This document shows, piece after piece, positions 31,743 to 40,346 of a stretch of 64,000 nt of DNA. The translations under genes and the position numbers were made by a program. This DNA is from Dyadobacter sp. (GTDB taxonomy: Bacteria; Bacteroidota; Bacteroidia; Cytophagales; Spirosomataceae): assembly GCF_017744695.1 (NCBI RefSeq), contig NZ_JAGIAS010000006.1:62001-126000 (forward strand), written 5' to 3'. The first letter of the stretch is position 1; each line of letters starts with the position of its first letter. The notes beneath the pieces are model-generated. The model made no database searches, had not been told where the DNA came from, and saw nothing but the letters and a program-made list of their open reading frames with translations.

Positions 31743-33311
31743 CTATTTCTTTAGCACGACGGTCACCATCCCCCGCGCAGGCACATTCACCCCACCTTTC
31801 AAGCTCCCAACCTTCCCCTGCCGCATATCAACCCCCTTCTCCCCGGTAGTCAAATAAACCTCCCCACTCTTCACCTTAAACCCACTAATCTCCGGCTTCA
31901 AATCCCGTTCTTCATTCGAATAGTTAATCGCGACCAATACGATTTCTTTCTCGCTTGCATAGGCCGAAACCATCAAATCCTGCGCTATTTGCGTCGGAGT
32001 CAGGCCGTCATTGCGCATAATGTTCAGGCGGTGCATGCCGGGGCGGATGAAGCGGCTGTAATGGCCCAACGCCCAGAGGTTTTTCGTGGCGGTGATGGTG
32101 CCGTTGGTGTATTCTTTATTGGCGGGGTTGAGGGCGATGAGGTAGTAGCGTGTGTCGAAATCGGGGTTGCCGGGTTCCCAGCTGTTCCAGAGCTGCCAGG
32201 CGGCGGCGTGGCCGTAAACGAGGTCGTCGTGGATGACTTTGGAGAGGAACAGGGCGCAGTCGATAGCGGGGATGCGGCCGGCTTTGCCTTCGCGGTAACC
32301 GTCGGCGAGCATGGAGTATTCGGTTTGCCAGAAGGTGGTACCGTATTTGGCGGCGGTGTCGGCTACGTGGCGACGGATGGCAATGCGGGCGCTGTCACCC
32401 TTGTCGGTGAAGTAGCTGTGCCCGCCGATAAGGGCCGGAAGGTGTTTCAGGTTGGTTAAGGAAAGCTTGCTTTTCGGGTTGAAAAAAGCCTGCGTTTGTT
32501 GGTTAGCGTTACCGGTTTTGGTGTACAGGTAATCGAGCTGGGCGGCTTCGGTCAGGAGGATTTTGGAGGTGGAGCCGGTAGCTGTCAATGCGCTGTCGAG
32601 GGATTTGGCTACGTGCGCGATCTCGTCGTTGCGCCAGCGGCTGCCTTCCTGTTTGGCGCCCTGGCCGGGAGCATGGTACCAGTCCCATTGTGGTTCGTTC
32701 ACCGGACTGATGTAATTGAAATGCAAACCCTCCCTATCGAAATGCTTCAAAACGGTTGCCAGAAAGCCCGCATAGTCGCTATAATGTTCTGGTTTGAGGT
32801 TAGAGACGTAATCTTTCGTTGTTTTATAGCCCCGGCCGTTCTTCGTGAACTGTACCGGTGGGGTGTTCGAGAATGCGATCAGGTTTTCGACGCCGTACTC
32901 CTTAGCTTTTTTGGTAAACCATATATAACCCGCCTGTTTCGACCAGTCATAAGTACCGTCGGGCCGTAGGAAGCATTCCACGCGTTTGCGGGAGTCGGTA
33001 ATGCCGCTGCTGTCGCCCTGCTCGGCGGTGCCACCGCCAATGTTGAAACGCCAGGCGGAAAGTCCGATGCCTTTCGGGTTACCATTTGCATCAAATTCCT
33101 TGCTGAAAAGCCATTCGGCCATTTGCTCCCGGTTTTGAGTGGGCCAGTTTTTAGCGATTCCTTCGGTAAACCAGGCACCCGCAGCACCGAAGTTGTCGAT
33201 CTTTTGCGCTTTGTTTTGGGTATTGATTTTAATGACCAGCTCCCGCGGTTTCTGGGCGTAAGCGACGAGTACTGTAAGTGATAAGAGTGCCAGGTAAAGT
33301 ATTTTCTTCAT
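31743..33311 (-). CDS. Glycoside hydrolase family 30 enzyme
   Basis: A 522-residue exported glycosidase with a signal peptide ending V-A-Y-A-Q20. The TIM-barrel catalytic domain has the acid/base E206 in S-P-V-N-E-P-Q-W-D and the nucleophile E331 in F-W-Q-T-E-Y-S-M. Other GH30 blocks are D-N-F-G-A-A-G-A-W near residue 39 and A-F-S-N-T-P-P-V near 146. The C-terminal part is the side beta-domain usual for the family. The W-D-W and Q-T-E context resembles endo-beta-1,6-galactanase-type members, so beta-1,6-linked galactan is a reasonable guess, not a certainty. It is the last gene of a three-gene run with the NRAMP-like transporter (25 bp gap) and 5-oxoprolinase. Confidence 0.88.
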   Translation of the reverse strand: MKKILYLALLSLTVLVAYAQKPRELVIKINTQNKAQKIDNFGAAGAWFTEGIAKNWPTQNREQMAEWLFSKEFDANGNPKGIGLSAWRFNIGGGTAEQGDSSGITDSRKRVECFLRPDGTYDWSKQAGYIWFTKKAKEYGVENLIAFSNTPPVQFTKNGRGYKTTKDYVSNLKPEHYSDYAGFLATVLKHFDREGLHFNYISPVNEPQWDWYHAPGQGAKQEGSRWRNDEIAHVAKSLDSALTATGSTSKILLTEAAQLDYLYTKTGNANQQTQAFFNPKSKLSLTNLKHLPALIGGHSYFTDKGDSARIAIRRHVADTAAKYGTTFWQTEYSMLADGYREGKAGRIPAIDCALFLSKVIHDDLVYGHAAAWQLWNSWEPGNPDFDTRYYLIALNPANKEYTNGTITATKNLWALGHYSRFIRPGMHRLNIMRNDGLTPTQIAQDLMVSAYASEKEIVLVAINYSNEERDLKPEISGFKVKSGEVYLTTGEKGVDMRQGKVGSLKGGVNVPARGMVTVVLKK

Positions 33312-33336
33312 TGTTAAGGGATTAGCATCTTTAAGT

Positions 33337-34494
33337 TTAGAATATATTAAAACCCATGGCCAGCAGGATCAGCACGACGGCCCATCCGGCGGCTTGGAGC
33401 AATACGGAATGTTTGTAACTGCCCATTAACCGCTGTTTCCGGCTCGCAACAAGCAAAATGGCGAGCGCAATCGGCAGTACGAATCCATTTAATGTTCCCA
33501 CAAAAACCAGCACTTTCACAGGCCGGCCGACCAGCAAGAAAATGACAGTTGAAATGAGGATAAAAACAATGGTTATATAGGATTGGCAGCGCTCGATCAA
33601 AGGATGGAATGACCGCAAAAACGAAATGGAAGTATAAGCCGCGCCAACGACCGAAGTAATGGCCGCAGCCCAGATCATGAGCCCGAAAAGCTGCTTGCCG
33701 AATGTGCCAGCGGCATTTTCGAACACCGAGGCGGCCGGGTTTTCCGGATTAATGCTTGCTCCGGCAAGGATAATGCCCAACGTGGCCAGAAAGAGAAGAT
33801 AGCGGATCAATGCCGTGATGAGAATGCCAGTGGAGGCACCCCGGTTCACTTCTTTCAATGCATTTTCTCCCCGCACGCCCGAGTCGAGCAGGCGGTGCGC
33901 GCCTGCGAAGGATATGTACCCGCCCACAGTCCCGCCTACGAGCGTGAGGGTAGCGACGGCGTCGAATTTTTCGGGGAAAAAGGTGTGCTGAATAGCGCTG
34001 CCTAATGGCGGGTGCGAAGTAAAAGCGACGTAGAGAATGAGGGCTATCATGACAAATCCCAGGAGCTTAGCAAAACTGTCCATGGCTTTACCGGCTTCTT
34101 TGAAGAGAAAGATGCCGATGGCGATGGCCGCGCTGAGGATGGCGCCGGTTTGCACGCTGACGCCCGTCATGGCTTCGATGCCGAGCCCCGCGCCAGCTAC
34201 ATTGCCGATGTTGAAGGCCAGTCCGCCGGCTACGATGAGGAATGCGAGCAGGTAGCCAAGGCCGGGGAAAAGGTCGTTGGCGAGATCCTGGGCGCGTTTG
34301 CCTGAGACCGTGATGATCTGCCAGATGTTGAACTGGACGGCGAGGTCGATCAATATCGATAGCAGGATGATAAAGCCAAAGCTGGTGGCCAGCTTTTCGG
34401 TGAAAACCGTTGTTTGGGTCAGGAAGCCGGGGCCTACCGCGGAGGTAGCCATCAGGAACGCGGCGCCTAGCAGGGCGTTTTTGTTTTTTGACAT
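33337..34494 (-). CDS. NRAMP-family-like transporter without the metal-site motifs
   Basis: A 385-residue inner-membrane protein with about 11 hydrophobic segments and the NRAMP/LeuT fold layout. The first segment reads S-A-V-G-P-G-F-L-T-Q, where true manganese transporters have D-P-G-N. The sixth-segment region reads G-G-T-V-G-G-Y-I-S-F-A-G-A-H-R, without the metal-binding M-P-H. It therefore probably does not carry divalent metals. Relatives such as Bacillus YcsG lie in 5-oxoprolinase operons. This gene lies 6 bp after a 5-oxoprolinase gene, which suggests uptake of 5-oxoproline or a related cyclic amide. Substrate is inferred from context only. Confidence 0.85.
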   Translation of the reverse strand: MSKNKNALLGAAFLMATSAVGPGFLTQTTVFTEKLATSFGFIILLSILIDLAVQFNIWQIITVSGKRAQDLANDLFPGLGYLLAFLIVAGGLAFNIGNVAGAGLGIEAMTGVSVQTGAILSAAIAIGIFLFKEAGKAMDSFAKLLGFVMIALILYVAFTSHPPLGSAIQHTFFPEKFDAVATLTLVGGTVGGYISFAGAHRLLDSGVRGENALKEVNRGASTGILITALIRYLLFLATLGIILAGASINPENPAASVFENAAGTFGKQLFGLMIWAAAITSVVGAAYTSISFLRSFHPLIERCQSYITIVFILISTVIFLLVGRPVKVLVFVGTLNGFVLPIALAILLVASRKQRLMGSYKHSVLLQAAGWAVVLILLAMGFNIF

Positions 34495-34500
34495 GTTTAT

Positions 34501-37500
34501 TTAAATCTCATATCCACCACCACCAGGAGTCTCAATAGTCAAAACATCCCCCGCATCCACTTTCAGACTACAAATCCCAGGCAATTCATTCGAAATACCA
34601 TTTGAAAAAAGCATATGCCGTCCGCAAAGCCCGTCGCTACCGCCAGCCATTCCATACGGCGCATACCGCCGGTGCTGCCCGAGCAAGGTTACCTGCAACG
34701 GCGCCAGGAATTCCAGCTTTCGCACGATACCATCCCCGCCGTGCCAGCGCCCGGCGCCACCCGAGCCGCGACGAACGCCAAATTCCAGCAGCCGTACCGG
34801 ATACTTCCTTTCCAGTTGCTCGGGATCGGTAATGCGCGTGTTGGTCATGTGCTGATGCACCGCCGAGCGGCCATGAAAGCCGTTACCCGCGCCCACGCCG
34901 CCGCCGATCGTTTCGTAATAGCCAAATTGTTCATTGCCAAAAAGGAAGTTGTTCATCGTCCCCTGGCTGCAAGCCGCGAGGCCCAATGCTTTCAGCAAAG
35001 TATCGACGAGCCGCTGGCTCACCTCCGTATTTCCTCCAACGACCGCGGGGCATTGCCACGGATCGTCCGAGAACCTGGGATGCAGGAAACTGTTTTCAGG
35101 CAGTTTGATCTCCACATCCTGCATTAAGCCGTCGTTTAAAGGAATCTCCTTGTCCACCAAAAGCCTCAGTACATACAAAACAGCACTGTACAGAATGGAG
35201 ATATTGGCATTCAGGTTATTCGGATGTACGTCCGACGTTCCGGTAAAGTCAAATAGCTGCTTATTATCGGATATGCTGATTTTTACAGCTATCCGATAAT
35301 TGTCGTCCATAGATTCCGAAGCTTCAAAAACCTGCCCTTGTAGCGGTAGCAATGCATTCCGGAGCTGGGATACGGCGGTTTGTTTGAGCATTGTCATATA
35401 CTTCCGCACCGTCTCCAGTCCGTGGTTTTCCACCAGTTTCAATAGCTGCGCGCTGCCTTTTTTCAATGCGGATAATGCTGCGATAATATCCGCCTCGTTG
35501 GAGAGGAATGACCGGGTAGGATAGGGCCCGCTCGTAAACAATTCCCGCAGCGCGTCCCATTGAAATTCCCCCGCCTTTACCAGGTATTGCGGCACGATCA
35601 CCACGCCTTCTTCGGCCAGGCAGGTAGCATCAGGCGGCATGGAGCCGGGGGTTTTACCGCCGATTTCCGCGTGATGCGCGCGGTTGATCACATAGCCTAC
35701 ACAAGTTTTATCCTCGGTAAACACCGCGGCGATCAACGTAATGTCCGGCAAATGCGAGCCGCCGTATTGCGGATGGTTGGTAATCACCACGTCACCCGGG
35801 CCGATCGCGATGGCTTCGCGCACGAGGCGCCCGCATATGCCCATGCTACCCAGGTGAACGGGTATGTGCTGCGCGTTCACGAGGAGTTCGCCGTCGGCGT
35901 CGAGCAATGCGCAGGAGAAATCGAGGCGCTCTTTGACATTCACCGAAAATGCTGTGCGCTGTAACTGTACCCCCATTTCATCGGCAATAGCTTTGAAACG
36001 GTTGGTGAAAAGCTGCAATGCAACCTCCTCGCTTTGTTGAGCGGCATTGATTTCGGCAGTTCGCGTACGCCACGCCACGGCATCCAATCCGGGCTGGATC
36101 ACCAGTTTCCAGCCTTTGGGTAAATACATGGTGGAAGTATTGTTGAGGAGAATGGCTGGCCCATCCAGCTGATCGCCGGGTTGGAGATTGTCCCATTCGA
36201 AAACAGCCATTCCGGAATGGTTTAAATCTGTTAGAAATGGCTTGCTATATGTTGATGGCAGTGCTTTTCGGCCATTTTCGAAAACAGACAGGGATTCAGC
36301 GTTCCGGCTTTGCTCCTGCATTTTGAGCTTAATGCTTTCCAGTTCTACCTTCGTATTGACCGGAAAATAACCGAACTGAGCCCGATAGGCTTCTTCAAAT
36401 GCATGGAGCGTCTTTTCGCCCTGGTAAGGCATTTCAATTGTATTTTCCTGACCCGCAAATCGCAGGTAAACATTACAGAAAACGGTTTCAAAAGCATTAA
36501 TGCCCTGTTCACGCAAAATCTCAGCCGCTTGATTAGCCAAAATATCCTGCCATTCAACGAGCTTGTCCGCTGCATCGGCCCAGGACAGTAAAAGCTGTTT
36601 GGAGACAATGGTGCTGATGAGCGCCTCGCCAATGCCCGCTGCGCTGAAAAGTCCGCCGTCGTAAGGCAGCAGCACGGTGTCCATATCGAGCAATTCCGCA
36701 AGCTGGCAGGCATGCAAGCCGCCCGCGCCACCAAAGGTTACCAGCGCAAATGCATTGGGATTAATGCCTTTTTCGACGGAAATCTTGCGGATCGCGTCGG
36801 CCATTTTTTCATTGGCGATGCTTTCGAGGCCGGTGAGGATTTCGTGGTGGCTCAGCAAGTTGCCGGTTTGGGACTGAATGCCGGCGCGGAGTTCTTCGAG
36901 CCGGGCGATGGCCGCTCCGGGGTCGATCGGAATGCTGAATTTCGACGTTTCCAACTTGCCAAGCAGCAGATTCACGTCCGTTACCGTCAATGGACCATCC
37001 GCTCCGTAGCAGGCCGGGCCAGGTGACGCGCCAGCACTTTCCGGACCGACTTGCAGTGAAAAACCATCAAACCAGCAAACAGAACCCCCGCCCGCAGCCA
37101 CGGTTTCGATGGCCAGGGTGGGATTATGGAATTCGATGCCGTCGATTTGGGTAATGTATTTCAGTTCCGGTTGCCCATCAATTAATGCGGTATCGGTGCT
37201 GGTGCCGCCCATGTCAAAGGTAATGGCCTTTGAAAAGCCCAGCTTTTGGGCAAAATTGGTGGCTGCGACCATCCCTCCCGCCGGGCCGCTGAGCAAGCTG
37301 TCTTTCGCACGGAACCCGCTTACCTCGGAAAGGCTGCCGGTGCTGGTCATTACTTGCAGGCTGCCGCCTGTTAATGCCTGGCGGATATTAGTCAGGTATT
37401 GGTCGAGAATAGGGTCGAGGTAGGCATTCACTACCGCTGTTTGTGTCCTGCGTAAATAGTGCGAAAATGGAAACAGATCGGATGATGCGGATACGTATTT

Positions 37501-38262
37501 TGCGCCTTGTTCGCGGAACCACGAAGCCAGCCGTAACTCATGTTCCGGATTTTGGTAAGAATGCAGCAGCGAAAGAGCAACTGACTTATAATCAGTAGGC
37601 CGTTCTTTTGATTTAAAATCAGTTAGATCTAATGCCTCAATCACATTCCCGCCAGCGTCCAGCCGTTCATCGATTTCAATAACGGCGCTGTAAAGTGATT
37701 TGGGTTCAGGGATATTGAGTTGAAAAAGCGATGGCCGCTGCTGGTTACCAATGTAGAGTAAATCTTTAAAACCTTTTGTCACGACGAGCAGGGTTTTGGC
37801 CCCTTTCCGTTCCAGCAATGCATTGGTGCCCCTGGTGGTACCCAGCCGCATGGCAATAGGTGGAAGCGGTTGATCGAGCGGTGTCCGGGTCAGTAGCCGG
37901 GCGGCCAGGATGGGCGCTTCTTCGCCGGTGGTTATTTCAAAATCGACGGGCCGTTCAAAAGGAAGATCGTCGGCTAATGTGATGGTGTGCTGCTGCCAAT
38001 CAATGCTTGTAATGCGGGTGGGTGCATCGTTACCGTGCAGCCTGAATGTATAGTCTTTGAAAAGATCACCGTCGCGAGGCCAGGATGCTTCGAACCGGTA
38101 AATATGAGCTGCGATTTTCGTGGTGATGCGGCCGCGGAGGCAGCTGGAACTGAGTACTTTGATGCGTGTTTTGTTCCCGTCCGGATCAATGGCCAGGCAA
38201 TCGGTAAAAGTCCCGCCGGTATCGATCCAGATCTGCCAGGTTTGGGTGATCGTATTTTCCAA
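34501..38262 (-). CDS. ATP-dependent 5-oxoprolinase / hydantoinase A-B fusion
   Basis: A 1253-residue cytoplasmic enzyme that opens 5-oxo-L-proline (or a hydantoin) with ATP to give glutamate. The N-terminal HyuA part starts with the phosphate-binding D14-T-G-G-T-F-T-D and includes T-R-G-T-N-A-L-L-E-R-K-G-A near residue 150 and F-D-M-G-G-T-S-T-D near 355. The HyuB part starts near residue 745 and has N-H-P-Q-Y-G-G-S-H-L-P-D-I near 835. It ends with G-G-D-G-I-V-R-K-L-E-F and E-T-P-G-G-G-G-Y. Both halves are complete and fused, as in eukaryotic and many bacterial OPLAH enzymes. Translation seems to begin at a TTG. It heads an operon with the NRAMP-like transporter. Confidence 0.92.
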   Translation of the reverse strand: MENTITQTWQIWIDTGGTFTDCLAIDPDGNKTRIKVLSSSCLRGRITTKIAAHIYRFEASWPRDGDLFKDYTFRLHGNDAPTRITSIDWQQHTITLADDLPFERPVDFEITTGEEAPILAARLLTRTPLDQPLPPIAMRLGTTRGTNALLERKGAKTLLVVTKGFKDLLYIGNQQRPSLFQLNIPEPKSLYSAVIEIDERLDAGGNVIEALDLTDFKSKERPTDYKSVALSLLHSYQNPEHELRLASWFREQGAKYVSASSDLFPFSHYLRRTQTAVVNAYLDPILDQYLTNIRQALTGGSLQVMTSTGSLSEVSGFRAKDSLLSGPAGGMVAATNFAQKLGFSKAITFDMGGTSTDTALIDGQPELKYITQIDGIEFHNPTLAIETVAAGGGSVCWFDGFSLQVGPESAGASPGPACYGADGPLTVTDVNLLLGKLETSKFSIPIDPGAAIARLEELRAGIQSQTGNLLSHHEILTGLESIANEKMADAIRKISVEKGINPNAFALVTFGGAGGLHACQLAELLDMDTVLLPYDGGLFSAAGIGEALISTIVSKQLLLSWADAADKLVEWQDILANQAAEILREQGINAFETVFCNVYLRFAGQENTIEMPYQGEKTLHAFEEAYRAQFGYFPVNTKVELESIKLKMQEQSRNAESLSVFENGRKALPSTYSKPFLTDLNHSGMAVFEWDNLQPGDQLDGPAILLNNTSTMYLPKGWKLVIQPGLDAVAWRTRTAEINAAQQSEEVALQLFTNRFKAIADEMGVQLQRTAFSVNVKERLDFSCALLDADGELLVNAQHIPVHLGSMGICGRLVREAIAIGPGDVVITNHPQYGGSHLPDITLIAAVFTEDKTCVGYVINRAHHAEIGGKTPGSMPPDATCLAEEGVVIVPQYLVKAGEFQWDALRELFTSGPYPTRSFLSNEADIIAALSALKKGSAQLLKLVENHGLETVRKYMTMLKQTAVSQLRNALLPLQGQVFEASESMDDNYRIAVKISISDNKQLFDFTGTSDVHPNNLNANISILYSAVLYVLRLLVDKEIPLNDGLMQDVEIKLPENSFLHPRFSDDPWQCPAVVGGNTEVSQRLVDTLLKALGLAACSQGTMNNFLFGNEQFGYYETIGGGVGAGNGFHGRSAVHQHMTNTRITDPEQLERKYPVRLLEFGVRRGSGGAGRWHGGDGIVRKLEFLAPLQVTLLGQHRRYAPYGMAGGSDGLCGRHMLFSNGISNELPGICSLKVDAGDVLTIETPGGGGYEI

Positions 38263-38370
38263 GTTAAGGGATTTGTGGCAAACGTATAATTGATCCCCAA
38301 TTTACCCAATTCAATGCATTTCGAGAGATTTGAGGTGTGGTTTTTGGATAATGTGATGCTCGAAAGAGGA

Positions 38371-38563
38371 GGCTCCGATGGAGCCCGTGGAAATATATGG
38401 GTCCCATTCTACTATAAAGCAAGCGGCCGTTCCATGGCCGTTCGGTTTGCAGATAGGCGAACAAGTGTATGATGGCTATTGAATTTGCAGAGGCGTGATC
38501 GCAGCGCAGCCTTCTGTCTGTTGGAATCAATGGCATTGCACTACGCCCGGCCCCGGCGGGGCC
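38371..38563. repeat. Three short hairpins in the AraC-oxoprolinase gap
   Basis: GGCTCC-GAT-GGAGCC (38371-38385) and GGCCCC-GGC-GGGGCC (38549-38563) are 6-3-6 hairpins. CGGCC-GTTCCAT-GGCCG (38424-38440) has a longer loop but a similar 3' flank (TTCGGTTTGCAGATAGG). They occupy the 323-bp gap between the AraC gene end and the oxoprolinase start; nothing else is seen there. Confidence 0.7.
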
Positions 38564-38585
38564 TCCTGACGCATGCGAACGGTAT

Positions 38586-39458
38586 TTAAATATCCCTGAA
38601 ACCCTTCTGGTACTCGCCGGGCGACATGCCGGTCGTCTTTTTAAATACCCTGTTGAAATTCGTCACATGGTCGAAGCCGGTTTGGTAGCAGATATCGGAA
38701 AAGCTGTCGAACTTACCCGAGAGGATAATTTTGCAGGCTTCGTTAATGCGCACCTCGTTGAGAAAGCTGACGAAGGTTTTGTCGGTGTGCTTTTTGAAAT
38801 ACCGGCAGAATGCCTGGGGCGTGAGGTTGGCGATTTCGGAGATTTCGGCGAGGGAAATGTGGCGTTTGTAGTTGGTGACCAGATACTGGAAAATGCGGTC
38901 CATGCGGATACCTTCTACTTCGGAAATGACCTGCTCGCTGTTGCTCGTGGCGAGCGGTTTAAGGTCGCGGGTGGTGGAGAATTGATAAAGTAGTTTGATG
39001 AATGCTGCAACCCGCTGGCTTTCTTTATGTTGGATGATCTCCGAGATGATCTTCTGTACTGCTTCCCGCGCTTCTTCCGGGATTTGAAACCCGTTATGAA
39101 CCCCGTGGACGAATTTCCGGATATTGGCCATTTCCGGCAGGCTCAGGATATTTTGAGATAGATAATTGGGGTCAAAAAAGATAGAAACGGAGTGGATCTG
39201 CCTGGGTTCGTCAGGGTTGAAGTAGGACTCGTCGTTCTTGAAAATATGCGACTGGTTGGCCCCGATAATGTAGATGTCGCCCGATTCGAACCGTTGCATG
39301 TAGTTCCCCGCGACCAGGATTCCCGAACCTTCGACCACCCATTCGATCTGCACCTCGCGGTGGCGGTGCAAATGCGGGTAGTAATGCGGTAACTTTTCCT
39401 CCTGAACGACAATTGTACTTTCGCGGGAAACGGGTATGGTGAATTGTACGACTTTCAT
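38586..39458 (-). CDS. AraC-family transcriptional regulator
   Basis: A 290-residue regulator. The N-terminal cupin-like sensor has H-L-H-R-H-R-E-V-Q-I-E-W-V-V-E-G-S-G near residues 30-47 and F-E-S-G-D-I-Y-I-I-G-A-N-Q-S-H. The C-terminal AraC DNA-binding domain has two helix-turn-helix units (L-A-E-I-S-E-I-A-N-L-T-P-Q-A-F-C-R-Y-F-K-K near 205 and the F-S-D-I-C-Y-Q-T-G-F-D-H-V-T-N-F-N-R-V-F-K-K signature), ending M-S-P-G-E-Y. Cupin-AraC regulators usually sense sugars. It follows the SusC-SusD-DUF3823 operon in the same direction, after a hairpin, so control of that operon is plausible but unproven. Confidence 0.9.
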   Translation of the reverse strand: MKVVQFTIPVSRESTIVVQEEKLPHYYPHLHRHREVQIEWVVEGSGILVAGNYMQRFESGDIYIIGANQSHIFKNDESYFNPDEPRQIHSVSIFFDPNYLSQNILSLPEMANIRKFVHGVHNGFQIPEEAREAVQKIISEIIQHKESQRVAAFIKLLYQFSTTRDLKPLATSNSEQVISEVEGIRMDRIFQYLVTNYKRHISLAEISEIANLTPQAFCRYFKKHTDKTFVSFLNEVRINEACKIILSGKFDSFSDICYQTGFDHVTNFNRVFKKTTGMSPGEYQKGFRDI

Positions 39459-39587
39459 AATATTAAATATACACAGGAAGGTTGACTAATGCTTCATGTC
39501 GGGGATTGATTTCGGCAGCCCTTTGCACTTATCATAGGAAGCAAATGGGTAGAAATAACCAAACTTTTTGAATTCGTTTGCAAAGAA

Positions 39588-39618
39588 TCCTGGGCGCGAC
39601 CGATTTGCGCGCCCAGGA
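39588..39618 (-). terminator. Strong hairpin after the SusC-SusD-DUF3823 operon
   Basis: Perfect 11-bp GC-rich stem TCCTGGGCGCG (39588-39598) / CGCGCCCAGGA (39608-39618), 27 bp past the stop codon. The following T-run on the minus strand is short (TTCTTT). It lies before the AraC gene. Confidence 0.7.
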
Positions 39619-39645
39619 TGAGTAGTAAGAAAATGAATGGCCTCA

Positions 39646-40335
39646 TTACTTCAACATAATCTTCTGCGGCACCCCGAAAATCATCTCACCGACACCGGAA
39701 GTTTTCACGCCTACGCGTGCATAAATGTATTCGCGTGACGCGAGATTGGCTGGAATACTGGCAGCCAGTGTAATCGGTTTCGACAAGTCGGTGATGTTTG
39801 CTGCCACTTCCTGCGCATTACCGACGTTATTGCCGGGGTCGACGATCGTGGTGGTGCCGATGTACAGGTTTACCCTTTCGAGTGTACGCCCGGTCGCGAC
39901 CTGCTGCACATTAAAAGTGGCTGAAACCTTGCCTTCGCCTTTGGAATACGCATCATTTTTAATGATAAAGTAAGGGTTAACCGGCACGTCAATCTCTTTC
40001 GAACCGCGCAATTCCACATCGATGGAATCGGTATTGTCCGTCCACGGGCCATTGCCGCGCAGTCTTACGAGCTTGTAGTTACCATCGAAAAGCGAGGCTG
40101 AAAATGTGCCGTCCTGGGCGATCATCACCGGTATTTTCGTGAAAAGCTGGTATCCGTGCTGCCACAGTTCGAGCTGGACGCCGTTGGAACGCAGGCCTAT
40201 CGGTTGACCTTCAAAAACTACTTTTCCCTTCAAAACCGATTTCGGCTCGGTACGGTTATCTTTTTCACACCCCGAAAGGCCGGTCATCAATGCCAGCAGC
40301 AGCGTGGGAATGCTTTGTATGATTCTTGATTTCAT
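39646..40335 (-). CDS. DUF3823 lipoprotein, accessory to SusC/SusD
   Basis: A 229-residue surface lipoprotein. The start is the ATG at 40335 (MKSRIIQSIPTLLLALMTG), with an SPII site at L-S-G-C. The longer frame beginning at 40605 overlaps the SusD gene and is not credible. The mature part begins with a beta-sandwich typical of DUF3823: G-K-V-V-F-E-G-Q-P-I-G-L-R-S, Q-L-E-L-W-Q-H-G-Y-Q-L-F and G-T-F-S-A-S-L-F-D-G-N-Y-K-L-V. A second beta domain follows. Such proteins are encoded after SusD genes and are thought to act as extra surface binding proteins. It lies 11 bp after the SusD stop, in the same operon. The ligand is unknown. Confidence 0.88.
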   Translation of the reverse strand: MKSRIIQSIPTLLLALMTGLSGCEKDNRTEPKSVLKGKVVFEGQPIGLRSNGVQLELWQHGYQLFTKIPVMIAQDGTFSASLFDGNYKLVRLRGNGPWTDNTDSIDVELRGSKEIDVPVNPYFIIKNDAYSKGEGKVSATFNVQQVATGRTLERVNLYIGTTTIVDPGNNVGNAQEVAANITDLSKPITLAASIPANLASREYIYARVGVKTSGVGEMIFGVPQKIMLK

Positions 40336-40346
40336 TGCTTTTCGGA

